64,000 nt of DNA from Eshraghiella crossota (GTDB lineage Bacteria; Bacillota; Clostridia; Lachnospirales; Lachnospiraceae). Positions 43,880-52,431 of the stretch are shown here, in pieces. The stretch's first letter is position 1. Each line of letters opens with the position of its first letter. Both the position numbers and the translations under genes were made by a program. The notes beneath the pieces were generated by a model. That model was given only the letters and a program-made list of their open reading frames with translations, ran no database searches and was not told the DNA's origin. The stretch spans positions 1,690,001 through 1,754,000 of the forward strand of contig NZ_CP102270.1 in assembly GCF_025148445.1 (NCBI RefSeq). The letters are read 5' to 3'.

Positions 43880-45805
43880 CTAAATATCCAGTTCCGCATC
43901 ATGGGCATGAGTGTGTATAAATTCACGTCTCGGAGGTACATCCGTACCCATAAGCATCGAGGTAATATCCGACGCCATCTTGGCATCTTCAATTTCTATC
44001 TGTTTCAAAATTCTTGTCTCCGGATTAAGTGTTGTCTCCCAAAGCTGGTCCGCATCCATTTCTCCAAGACCTTTGTATCTTTGGAGTGTAAAACTGCTGC
44101 CTTCATGTTCTTTACGGTATTTTTCAAGTGCCTTGTCATCGTAAAGGTATCGTCCTTGTCCTTTTTTAGGAACCACCTTATAAAGAGGAGGTGTAGCAAG
44201 ATATATATGCCCTTCCCTTATGAGGTCAGGCATAAACCTGTAGAAAAATGTAAGCAGCAAAGTATCTATATGCGCCCCGTCAACGTCCGCATCCGTCATA
44301 AATATAATTTTGTTATACCTTAACTTACTGATATCAAAATCATTGCCATAACCCTCGGAAAAACCGCAGCCGAAAGCCGTTATCATTGTCTTGATTTCGG
44401 CATTGGCAAGAACTTTGTCCATAGATGCTTTCTCTACATTAAGAATCTTGCCTCTGATTGGAAGAATGGCCTGCGTCTTACGGTTTCTTGCTGTTTTGGC
44501 AGAGCCTCCCGCTGAATCTCCCTCTACTATAAATATCTCACATTCTTCCGGATTACGGCTCTCACAGTTGGCAAGTTTGCCATTGGTATCGCAGGAGAAT
44601 TTCTGCTTGGTTAAAAGATTGGTCTTGGCTTTTTCCTCCTGTTTACGAATTTTGGCTGCCTTTTCCGCACATGCAATTACTGATTTAAGTGTCTCAAGGT
44701 TTCTGTCAAAAAACCTTACCAGCTCCGCTGCCGTAATGTCCGCAACAACCTTGCCTGCATCCTGGTTATCAAGCTTCGTCTTAGTCTGCCCTTCAAAACG
44801 TGGTTCAGGATGTTTTACCGCAACAATCGCCGTCATTCCGTTTCTTACATCGCTTCCCGTAAAATTAACGTCTTTTTCTTTGAGTATTCCAAGCTCTCTT
44901 GCGTACTTATTAATAACCGTCGTAAACTGGGTCTTAAAACCTGTAAGGTGGGTTCCGCCCTCTGCGGTATAGATATTATTGCAAAAACCAAGTATCTGTT
45001 CCTGAAATTCGTCAACATACTGGAATGCACATTCAACTTCTATTCCGTCCCTGCTACCCTTATAATATGCTACATCATGTACTGCCTCTTTGTTCTCGTT
45101 AAGAGCTTTTACATAAGCGGTTATACCCTCTTCTTCATGGAAAGTTACCTTTTTTTCTTCACCTTTTCTTGCATTTTCAAACACAATAGTAAGACCGGGA
45201 TTAAGATATGCCGTTTCATGGAGACGGTTTTCTATACTCTCAGCCTTAAATTCAGTCTTTTCAAATATTGTGTTATCAGGTAAAAAGGTTACACTTGTAC
45301 CCGTGTCGTTCTTACGGCAGGTACCGCACTCACGCAGTTTATATACAGCCTTGCCTCTTTCGTAACGCTGTTCATATACAATTCCGCCCTGTTTAATTCT
45401 TACCTCCAACCACTCTGAAAGTGCATTAACAACAGAAGCACCTACACCGTGAAGTCCTCCAGATATCTTATAGCCTCCGTCTCCGAACTTTCCGCCGGCA
45501 TGAAGTACGGTAAATACTACTTCCACTGCGGGAATTCCTGCCTTTGGATGAATACCTGTTGGAATTCCTCGTCCGTTGTCCGTTATCGTGGCTGTTCCGT
45601 CATTATTAAGCGTTACATATATCGTATCGCAATATCCTGCCAGATGTTCGTCCACGGAGTTATCCGCTATTTCATAAATAAGATGATTAAGTCCCTTTGT
45701 TGACACGCTTCCTATGTACATTCCCGGTCTTTTTCTTACTGCTTCAAGACCTTCAAGAATAGAAATAGATGACGCATCATACACGTTATTGACCTTCGTT
45801 GCCAT
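43880..45805 (-). CDS. parE: DNA topoisomerase IV subunit B
   Basis: ATPase subunit of topoisomerase IV. GHKL motifs: EIADNSVDEH, DNGRGIPTGIH and GGLHGVGASVVNALS; TOPRIM: EGDSAGGSAK and TDADVDGAHI; C-terminal QRYKGLGEMDADQLWETT. The ATG at 45805 has GAGGAA seven bases upstream and gives 641 residues; an ATG at 45826 is less likely. ParE rather than GyrB is inferred from its pairing with ParC. The 67-bp gap upstream holds a weak -10-like TAAAAT. Confidence 0.9.
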   Translation of the reverse strand: MATKVNNVYDASSISILEGLEAVRKRPGMYIGSVSTKGLNHLIYEIADNSVDEHLAGYCDTIYVTLNNDGTATITDNGRGIPTGIHPKAGIPAVEVVFTVLHAGGKFGDGGYKISGGLHGVGASVVNALSEWLEVRIKQGGIVYEQRYERGKAVYKLRECGTCRKNDTGTSVTFLPDNTIFEKTEFKAESIENRLHETAYLNPGLTIVFENARKGEEKKVTFHEEEGITAYVKALNENKEAVHDVAYYKGSRDGIEVECAFQYVDEFQEQILGFCNNIYTAEGGTHLTGFKTQFTTVINKYARELGILKEKDVNFTGSDVRNGMTAIVAVKHPEPRFEGQTKTKLDNQDAGKVVADITAAELVRFFDRNLETLKSVIACAEKAAKIRKQEEKAKTNLLTKQKFSCDTNGKLANCESRNPEECEIFIVEGDSAGGSAKTARNRKTQAILPIRGKILNVEKASMDKVLANAEIKTMITAFGCGFSEGYGNDFDISKLRYNKIIFMTDADVDGAHIDTLLLTFFYRFMPDLIREGHIYLATPPLYKVVPKKGQGRYLYDDKALEKYRKEHEGSSFTLQRYKGLGEMDADQLWETTLNPETRILKQIEIEDAKMASDITSMLMGTDVPPRREFIHTHAHDAELDI

Positions 45806-45872
45806 TAATAATTCCTCGCTATACAAAATATAGAATCATTTTAGCACTTTTTCATGAAATATTCTACTTTTA

Positions 45873-46538
45873 TTATTTTTCGGTGATTTCACCATCCTCA
45901 ATTCTCACTATACGGTCTGCATATCCTGAAATAAATTCATCATGGGTTACAAGAATTATTGTTTTATGCTGTTCTTTTAACTTATCAAATATGTCCATTA
46001 TATTTTTTCCGTTAGTCTTATCAAGGGAACCTGTAGGCTCGTCTGCAAGGATTATGTCATTATCTGCCACAAGTGCTCTCGCTATGGCACATCTTTGTTT
46101 TTCACCTCCCGAGATTTCTGACGGGGTTTTCTTCGCCAAATCAATAATTCCCACATCCGTAAGGGCTTTCTCCACCATGCTTTTACGTTCTTTTTTTCTG
46201 ATGCCTCTGGCTATAAGGGGCACCTCCGTATTTTCGTATACGGTATAAAAATTCATTAATGCGTAATTCTGGAATATGAAGCTTATATGTTCTTTTCTGA
46301 ACCTGTTAAGTTCCTTATTATTCATTGCTCCAACATTAATGTCATTATAAAAATATGTACCCTGGGATATCTTATCAAGTCCTCCGAGAATATTTAACAG
46401 AGTAGATTTTCCTGAGCCGGAAGCACCCATTACGGCAACATATTCGCCGTCCTCTATCCTGAGATTGACATTTTTCAGTGCACTTGTTACAACTTTTCCG
46501 GAATTGTAATCTTTCTTTATATTTTTTAATTCTATCAT
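45873..46538 (-). CDS. MacB/LolD-type ABC exporter ATPase
   Basis: 221-residue ATP-binding protein of the MacB class: Walker A GASGSGKSTLLNILGGLD, signature SGGEKQRCAIARAL, Walker B IILADEPTGSLD and H-loop LVTHDEF. It directly follows two permease genes, the stop of the second abutting its start. No histidine kinase or regulator gene adjoins, so it is not an obvious Bce-type resistance module. Likely substrates are peptides or lipids. Confidence 0.9.
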   Translation of the reverse strand: MIELKNIKKDYNSGKVVTSALKNVNLRIEDGEYVAVMGASGSGKSTLLNILGGLDKISQGTYFYNDINVGAMNNKELNRFRKEHISFIFQNYALMNFYTVYENTEVPLIARGIRKKERKSMVEKALTDVGIIDLAKKTPSEISGGEKQRCAIARALVADNDIILADEPTGSLDKTNGKNIMDIFDKLKEQHKTIILVTHDEFISGYADRIVRIEDGEITEK

Positions 46539-47792
46539 TTAAAGTATACCTCCACGAAGATAATCTACCGTCTGTTTTTTATTAAATATAATCACCGGAG
46601 CGGCTGATGAAATCACAGAAACAGCCAATGAAATTAATACGACAGGAGCCAGAACTTTCTTTGTGAAAACTTCATTGATTATCATATGGTTTATCATATT
46701 GGTGCAGTAAAATTTATGCCATAAAACCATCATGAGTACGGACGCAAGTATTACCGAAATTACCGCTGAATACAAATTCTTCAAAAAGATTATTGTATTG
46801 ACATCTTTTTTATCAAGTCCGTTTGCCATCCATATTCCATAAGTTCCCGACTGCCTGATACAACTGCAGGTCTGGTTAAAACTAAGTGAAACAACCATAA
46901 AAAGTACAAATACAACAGCGACTTCAAAAAGTCCTTTGGTGCTTTTTTTACTTTCTCTATCCATATAATTTATAACCGATGATATCTTTATAACTCTTAC
47001 TATGTCGTCATTTAATGCGGCTGCTGTCTCAATCTTATCTGATACAGTTTCACAGTCTTTGGGTTCACAATAAACATACATTCCATCAGAATTTACTGTG
47101 GGTACAACTTCAACAATTCCGTATTTAAGGGAATAACTTCCCTTTTTTTCGCTGTTACCTGTGGAATATATCATACTGTCTATGATTGCCGATTTCTTAT
47201 TGAGAAAACCCGCTACAACATATCTTCTGACAGTCTCGCCTTTAATATTTTGTTGTTCAAAAGTATCTCCACAGGATATTTTTCCCCGATATACCTCACT
47301 CAAATATATAAGGGTATCATTTCCCAAAGTATCATATTCTGATGGTTTTTTACCTTCTGTAAGCTTCAGATTCATGACATCCCACATACCTTTTGACATA
47401 ACCACAGTCTCTATGCCATCGTATTCCTCATATTCTTCCTTTGAATAAAAAGCCTGATGACCTTCCTGGACTTCCCTTAATTTCTTAAGTGCCGGCGTAC
47501 TGTTCATTCCGGCAAAATATACGTTTCCGTAGTTTTCAATCTCCGGAATTGATTCTATAATTTCTTTGCCATTGACATCATCTGATTTAAACTCCACATA
47601 TAAAAGCCCTTCTATATCTTTTGAAAGTGCCATATTGACTCTGGATTTGTAAATGCCGGACGTTGACGTCATATAGATAATCTGCATTACAATACATAAA
47701 AATGCCACGGTAGTAATAAGTGCTGCCCTGAATTTCCATTTATCGTTAATACACATATCCAGTGCAACTTTTAATTTAGATTTAAACTTCAT
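46539..47792 (-). CDS. ABC exporter permease (FtsX-like)
   Basis: 417 residues with one N-terminal helix (about 25-45), a large extracytoplasmic domain (about 50-280) and three C-terminal helices near 283-305, 325-350 and 375-400, the MacB/FtsX arrangement. Starts one base within the stop of the preceding permease gene (TAATG). The outer domain is not one I recognise. Likely forms a heterodimer with the 369-residue permease. Confidence 0.78.
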   Translation of the reverse strand: MKFKSKLKVALDMCINDKWKFRAALITTVAFLCIVMQIIYMTSTSGIYKSRVNMALSKDIEGLLYVEFKSDDVNGKEIIESIPEIENYGNVYFAGMNSTPALKKLREVQEGHQAFYSKEEYEEYDGIETVVMSKGMWDVMNLKLTEGKKPSEYDTLGNDTLIYLSEVYRGKISCGDTFEQQNIKGETVRRYVVAGFLNKKSAIIDSMIYSTGNSEKKGSYSLKYGIVEVVPTVNSDGMYVYCEPKDCETVSDKIETAAALNDDIVRVIKISSVINYMDRESKKSTKGLFEVAVVFVLFMVVSLSFNQTCSCIRQSGTYGIWMANGLDKKDVNTIIFLKNLYSAVISVILASVLMMVLWHKFYCTNMINHMIINEVFTKKVLAPVVLISLAVSVISSAAPVIIFNKKQTVDYLRGGIL

Positions 47793-48901
47793 TATATGCT
47801 TCCCTCCCTGTTAATTTTATTGATAATCTTATCTGATTTACAATAATAGATAAGGGACGTTATTAACAAAATAAATATGATTAAAATAAACGACGCACCC
47901 GTTGAAACCATTGTGTATTTCATTACGGATATTTTTTCATATCCTAAAACCAGATAGTCAACTATGTACTGGAATATAAATGAAATTACCGATCCGGAAA
48001 TCCACGAAATCAATGCAACAATGTACATTGGAAAATATATCCGGGTTATGCTGATTCCATATATTTTTTTAATGATTATCGTTTCTTTTTCCCTGTCTAT
48101 AAACCATATCATTGTCTGTACTAAAAGCCCAAAACATGCCATTGACAGCAAGACAAATAAAATAGGTTTAAAAATTCTGTTAGTAACATCATGGCTGTAT
48201 ACAATCCTGCCGTCCTCTGCCTGGTCATCTTCTTCTTTCAAAACCATATTATATTTCTCTGCATCAGCTCTAATAAGTTCTTTTATATTACTGTCTGCCG
48301 AAAAGATTGTGAAGGAATTATTTCCGCTTGACGAAACCGTCTGATTCACAATATAATCTGCTATTTGTTCCTTTGAAACCTCAGAAAAGTCCCCGTATCT
48401 GGCATGTATCATTGAATTTTTTTCAAATCCGTCACTGTCAAGATATCCTAATACGTCAAACTCCTCTGAATATATTTTTATCTTGTTGTTTTTACAATAA
48501 TATTTTATATCATTGCCTACATACACGCCTTTGCCCTGATTAAAATATTCATCATCCTCATTTGTACTGAGATATAATCTGCACAACACGTTATCTCCGT
48601 CAGATACTTCTAATGCCATAGGATACACCCAAATCCGGCAATCTGCTGACGATATATCATCAAAGAAAGCTTTTACATTTTTTACAGCATTACTTTTATA
48701 CTCCTGATATTGTATATTTCCACCTGAATTATCATTAACGGCTACATAATACATCTCATCCTGTGAAGCACTACCGCCTTTTTGAGCATAAAAAGCTACT
48801 GCTGCCCAAACATTGGTAAGGGCTGCAGTAGCTATAGTTATTTCAAATATTAAAATTAGAATTACAGGAAACATTCTGGAATATAATTTTGTCATTTCCA
48901 A
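47792..48901 (-). CDS. ABC exporter permease (FtsX-like), partner subunit
   Basis: 369 residues with the same plan as the next gene: an N-terminal helix (about 10-33), an extracytoplasmic domain with many Asp/Asn/Ser residues (about 35-240) and three C-terminal helices about 242-265, 290-315 and 335-358. ATG at 48901 after AAGGGG, 15 bp after thrC. Alignment to named families was weak by eye; the assignment rests on topology and the adjoining MacB-type ATPase. Confidence 0.72.
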   Translation of the reverse strand: MEMTKLYSRMFPVILILIFEITIATAALTNVWAAVAFYAQKGGSASQDEMYYVAVNDNSGGNIQYQEYKSNAVKNVKAFFDDISSADCRIWVYPMALEVSDGDNVLCRLYLSTNEDDEYFNQGKGVYVGNDIKYYCKNNKIKIYSEEFDVLGYLDSDGFEKNSMIHARYGDFSEVSKEQIADYIVNQTVSSSGNNSFTIFSADSNIKELIRADAEKYNMVLKEEDDQAEDGRIVYSHDVTNRIFKPILFVLLSMACFGLLVQTMIWFIDREKETIIIKKIYGISITRIYFPMYIVALISWISGSVISFIFQYIVDYLVLGYEKISVMKYTMVSTGASFILIIFILLITSLIYYCKSDKIINKINREGSI

Positions 48902-48916
48902 TTCCCCTTTTTGTCT

Positions 48917-50416
48917 TTATTTAATTCCCAGTATATCCTTAACAACAGCTTTCATTTCTGTCTTATCGCACACTCTGTCATGGAGAACAGGTGCTGTCCT
49001 GATATCTTCGATTGCCTGTGGAACTGCAACATTGGCGATTCTGCTAAGTTCGTCAACGAGTTCAAAATCTGTCATCTTGTCATATTTTGCCTTATCAATA
49101 GCATCCATTACGCTTCTTGTGAATTTGAATGGGCTTGCTGTTGATGCAATTACAGTCTTAGTCTCATCGGATGTCTCTGCAACGTATTTCTTATATACGC
49201 TTGCGGCAACTGCTGTATGTGTATCGATTACATAGCCTGTGTTGTAGTAAATAGACTTAATAGCTTCCGCTGTCTCTGCTTCACTTGCATAGTTGCCGTA
49301 GAAATCTTCAAGCTTGGCTCTCATATCATCAGTAATTGTATATCTGCCGTCTTTCTTAAGGCTGTCCATAAGCTCTTTATTAGTGTTGGCATCATCACCT
49401 GCTATTCTGTAGATAAGTCTTTCAAGGTTGCTTGAAATAAGAATATCCATAGATGGAGAAGATGTAAGGACAAATTCCCTGTTTCTGTCATAAGTTCCTG
49501 TTTTGAAGAAATCAAAAAGGACTTTATTTTCATTGGATGCACAGATAAGCTTTGCAATTGGAAGTCCCATATTCTTAGCATAATATGCGGCAAGAATGTT
49601 ACCGAAATTACCTGTAGGAACTACAACATTGATTCTGTCACCGTTCTTAATCTCGTTATTGGCAAGAAGTCTTGTATAAGCATATACATAATATACAACC
49701 TGTGGAACAAGTCTTCCTATATTGATAGAGTTAGCTGATGAGAACTGGAATCCGTTAGCATCAAGTTCTTTAGCTAATTCGCTGTCTCCGAACATTGTCT
49801 TAACGCCTGTCTGGGCATCGTCAAAATTACCTTCAATTCCTACAACGTATGTATTATCGCCCTTCTGGGTAACCATCTGCTTCTCCTGAATTGGGCTTAC
49901 ACCGTGCTTTGGATAAAATACGATTATCTTGGTTCCCTTAACATCGGCAAATCCTGCAAGGGCAGCCTTACCTGTATCACCTGATGTAGCTGTAAGAATT
50001 ACGATATCATTCTTAATATTGTTCTTTCTGGCACTTGTTGTTAAAAGATGTGGAAGAATAGATAATGCCATATCCTTAAAAGCTATTGTTGCACCATGGA
50101 ACAATTCAAGGAAATATGCGCCGTCTGCATTAACAAGCGGTGCTATCTCATCTGTATCAAATTTACTGTCATATGCTTTATTAATACAATTCTTGAGTTC
50201 TTCCTCTGTAAAGTCAGTAATAAATAACTTCATTACTTCATAAGCTACTTCTCTGTAATCCATTCCTGCAAGTTCTTCAAGAGAAACGTCCAATGCCGGA
50301 ATTGATTCAGGTACATACAACCCTCCATCAGCTGCAAGACCTTTCAAAATTGCCTGAGAGGCAGTTACTTTAACATCAGCACTTCTTGTACTTCTATATA
50401 ACAGACTCATTACCAT
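48917..50416 (-). CDS. thrC: Threonine synthase
   Basis: PLP enzyme converting O-phosphohomoserine to threonine. The PLP lysine is in HGATIAFKDMALS; TATSGDTGKAAL and VPTGNFGNILAAYYA are family signatures. 499 residues, the longer class. The ATG at 50416 is five bases after AAAGG; an ATG six bases downstream would also be possible. It has its own promoter at 50451-50479. No T-box or other leader fits between promoter and start. Two permease genes and an ATPase follow in the same direction. Confidence 0.95.
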   Translation of the reverse strand: MVMSLLYRSTRSADVKVTASQAILKGLAADGGLYVPESIPALDVSLEELAGMDYREVAYEVMKLFITDFTEEELKNCINKAYDSKFDTDEIAPLVNADGAYFLELFHGATIAFKDMALSILPHLLTTSARKNNIKNDIVILTATSGDTGKAALAGFADVKGTKIIVFYPKHGVSPIQEKQMVTQKGDNTYVVGIEGNFDDAQTGVKTMFGDSELAKELDANGFQFSSANSINIGRLVPQVVYYVYAYTRLLANNEIKNGDRINVVVPTGNFGNILAAYYAKNMGLPIAKLICASNENKVLFDFFKTGTYDRNREFVLTSSPSMDILISSNLERLIYRIAGDDANTNKELMDSLKKDGRYTITDDMRAKLEDFYGNYASEAETAEAIKSIYYNTGYVIDTHTAVAASVYKKYVAETSDETKTVIASTASPFKFTRSVMDAIDKAKYDKMTDFELVDELSRIANVAVPQAIEDIRTAPVLHDRVCDKTEMKAVVKDILGIK

Positions 50417-50450
50417 ACCATCCTTTATATTTATCTTTAAATTTCATCAT

Positions 50451-50479
50451 ATTATACCATAACTAAAAATGGTCTTCAA
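50451..50479 (-). promoter_or_regulatory. Promoter of thrC overlapping a terminator
   Basis: Minus-strand -35 TTGAAG (50474-50479), 17-bp spacer, -10 TATAAT (50451-50456). The -35 lies inside one arm of the terminator hairpin of the upstream hydrolase gene. Confidence 0.65.
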
Positions 50480-50499
50480 TCATTTTTTGAAGACCATTT
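50465..50499 (-). terminator. Intrinsic terminator of the cell-wall hydrolase gene
   Basis: AAATGGTCTTCAA (50499-50487 on the minus strand) pairs with TTGAAGACCATTT (50479-50467) over 13 bp with a 7-base loop, followed by a T-run reaching 50465. It begins 9 bases after the hydrolase stop. Confidence 0.85.
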
Positions 50500-50508
50500 C
50501 ATTAACCG

Positions 50509-51201
50509 TTAAAATGTAAAATATACATGTCCGCCATACTCGAACAATCTTGTAAGTGCCGACACATGCCATGCTCCGGCATTAACACTGTAATTCGATG
50601 CAAAGAAAAGTGCTCCCATGGAGTAATCCTCACCGTACAATGCTCTCTGAACCGCCTCAACGGTTTCGTTTGTTACATAAACCGAATAGAATCTTCCGTC
50701 CGCCACAGGCTGGAACTGCTCACCGTTTCCCTGAAAAATAACTTCAGTAATAGTATTAGGGAATCTTGAACTTCTTACTCTGTTAATAATAACATCCGCA
50801 ACCATTATCTTTGACATTATATCTCCTCCGGTTGCTTCTGCCTCTACTATTTTTAAAAAATTATTATAATCTTCATCCGTACACGGAATTACATAAGATG
50901 GTGCTGCTGCCTCCTGTGTCTCTTCTTCAACAGGTGTTTCTGTTTCCTCAACCGTCTGTTCTTCCGATACTGCTGTTTCTGTCTCTTCTTCCTGCGGTAT
51001 TTCCACATCTGTAAATCTTACCGTATTAAAACTATCCATTACAAGATTAAGTCTATTGTCTTCAGTAATCATTACCGAAACAGGTGTTTCAGGAGTTGAA
51101 TTATCGTTATCTGATTTCTTACCCGGTGCAAATGCCAGGGTTATTCCAGATATCATCAACATAGCAATGATAATAATATTTTTTTTCAAAAATTTAATCA
51201 T
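50509..51201 (-). CDS. Secreted SleB/CwlJ-type cell-wall hydrolase
   Basis: Exported peptidoglycan hydrolase of the Hydrolase_2 (SleB/CwlJ) family. A signal peptide or anchor (residues 1-25), a Thr/Glu/Pro-rich acidic linker (about 60-105) and a catalytic domain (about 110-230) with IVEAEATGGDIMSKIMVADV, whose Glu is the likely catalytic acid, and VIINRVRS. 230 residues. ATG at 51201 after AAAGGAAAGAG. A germination or vegetative role cannot be distinguished. Flanked by its terminator and a 435-bp gap. Confidence 0.9.
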   Translation of the reverse strand: MIKFLKKNIIIIAMLMISGITLAFAPGKKSDNDNSTPETPVSVMITEDNRLNLVMDSFNTVRFTDVEIPQEEETETAVSEEQTVEETETPVEEETQEAAAPSYVIPCTDEDYNNFLKIVEAEATGGDIMSKIMVADVIINRVRSSRFPNTITEVIFQGNGEQFQPVADGRFYSVYVTNETVEAVQRALYGEDYSMGALFFASNYSVNAGAWHVSALTRLFEYGGHVYFTF

Positions 51202-51259
51202 ACAATATCTCTTTCCTTTTTTATTTTTAACACACGGTGATTATAATTTGATTTTTTTC

Positions 51260-51287
51260 AGGGTGTCAACAAAACACCCTTTTTTTG
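51260..51287 (+). terminator. Hairpin with T-run in the 51202-51636 gap, no upstream gene
   Basis: AGGGTGT (51260-51266) pairs with ACACCCT (51274-51280), followed by seven T on the plus strand. No plus-strand gene lies upstream, so it is either the end of an unseen small transcript or a leader element. It is close to the start of the hydrolase gene on the other strand. Confidence 0.45.
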
Positions 51288-51469
51288 GTAAAAAGTACCT
51301 CTGTAACAATTTTGTAATAATTATGTCCGTCATTTTATATAAATTTCTTGGATTTAAAATGAAATTATTGTGCATATTTTATTGTATAATTAATTTATGT
51401 TCATATTTAGTTCACAAAAGAATGGTTATTTTCTGCAATCCCATCCCATTTTTTAGCCTGAAAAAGTAT

Positions 51470-51496
51470 AAAAAGTGGTGTGTGTCACCACTTTTT
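51470..51496 (+). terminator. Second terminator-like hairpin in the same gap
   Basis: AAAAAGTGGTG (51470-51480) pairs with CACCACTTTTT (51486-51496) around TGTGT; A- and T-rich ends allow use on either strand. A third inverted repeat, AAAATGTAAGAA (51535-51546) against TTCTTACATTTT (51555-51566), lies just upstream of the next promoter. The rest of the gap is AT-rich without recognisable content. Confidence 0.5.
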
Positions 51497-51578
51497 ACAT
51501 GATTTTCTGCTGTTTTTTTATCATTGTGCGAGGTAAAATGTAAGAAAATCTTCCTTCTTACATTTTCCTCATTATATA

Positions 51579-51607
51579 TTGTCATCCACATATCATTCCT
51601 GTATACT
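51579..51607 (+). promoter_or_regulatory. Putative sigma-A promoter for the AP2-like gene
   Basis: -35 TTGTCA (51579-51584), 17-bp spacer, -10 TATACT (51602-51607), 29 bp before the ATG. It makes the AP2-like gene an independent single-gene unit. Confidence 0.65.
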
Positions 51608-51636
51608 TAAATTATTACATAATACAAGGAGGATAT

Positions 51637-52431
51637 ATGAGCGAATTACCCGGTGTATATACCACCAGACTAAAAGACGGAACCGCAAGTTACCGCGCAG
51701 GAATAACAGTTAAATCAAAGCATATAAGTCTCGGAAGTTTTGATAATCCGGATGACGCTTCAGGTGCATACAGGGATGCTTTGTATACCCTTAAAAGCGA
51801 CTGCACCATTGAGGATTACGAAAAAAAATCCACCCATCTTCCTTTTAAAAAATATGTCATCCTTATTAATCTCAGGGACAACGGCATATATTTTAATACG
51901 CCGATTTATATGTACAAAAAATATTTCCTGTATTATGTGGACAGAAAGACAATCCTTACTTTTGACGTTGATGACCTTTTTTATTTTTCGGATAAATCAA
52001 TTATGAAGCGGGGCAACCATCTTTTTGTTGCGGAATACGGGATGCAGACCAATATTTTAAGCCGTTACGGAATAAGGGATCATGCCGTTCCCGGACGGGA
52101 TTACTATTTTTCCAACGGCAATCCCTACGATTTCAGATATGGCAACGTCAACATTGTGAATAGATATTACGGTGTCCAAAAGATAACCAAAAAAGGACAG
52201 CCCCGTTATAAAACGGTTATACATATTAAAGGCAACTTTGTTGTGGGAACATATAAGACGGAGGAAGAAGCTGCCATCGCCTACAATAAAGCAGTCCATT
52301 GTCTTAAGAAAAACGGATGCAAAAAAAACTTCCCGGAAAATTATCCGGAAAGTCTCTCTGCTATCTCCTATGCGTCCATATATCATTCAGTCAAAATTTC
52401 TGATAAAATACGAACTTATAAATTCTTATAG
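51637..52431 (+). CDS. Double AP2-like protein with degenerate HNH core
   Basis: 264 residues, no signal or membrane segment. Residues 5-52 (GVYTTRLKDG, ISLGSFDNPDDASGAYRDA) and 177-240 (YYGVQK, VVGTYKTEEEAAIAYNKAV, KKNFPENY) both resemble the AP2 DNA-binding fold, the second very clearly. Between them residues about 85-177 follow the order of an HNH homing-endonuclease core of HNH-AP2 proteins, but its usual LHR, DH and DNR signatures read LSR, DY and DFR. It is therefore likely a catalytically dead DNA-binding protein. ATG after AAGGAGG, own promoter and terminator. Regulator function is inference. Confidence 0.72.
   Translation: MSELPGVYTTRLKDGTASYRAGITVKSKHISLGSFDNPDDASGAYRDALYTLKSDCTIEDYEKKSTHLPFKKYVILINLRDNGIYFNTPIYMYKKYFLYYVDRKTILTFDVDDLFYFSDKSIMKRGNHLFVAEYGMQTNILSRYGIRDHAVPGRDYYFSNGNPYDFRYGNVNIVNRYYGVQKITKKGQPRYKTVIHIKGNFVVGTYKTEEEAAIAYNKAVHCLKKNGCKKNFPENYPESLSAISYASIYHSVKISDKIRTYKFL

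Noticed and set aside
51260-51287. Terminator of the cell-wall hydrolase gene
   Set aside because: It lies upstream of that gene's start, and its T-run is on the opposite strand.
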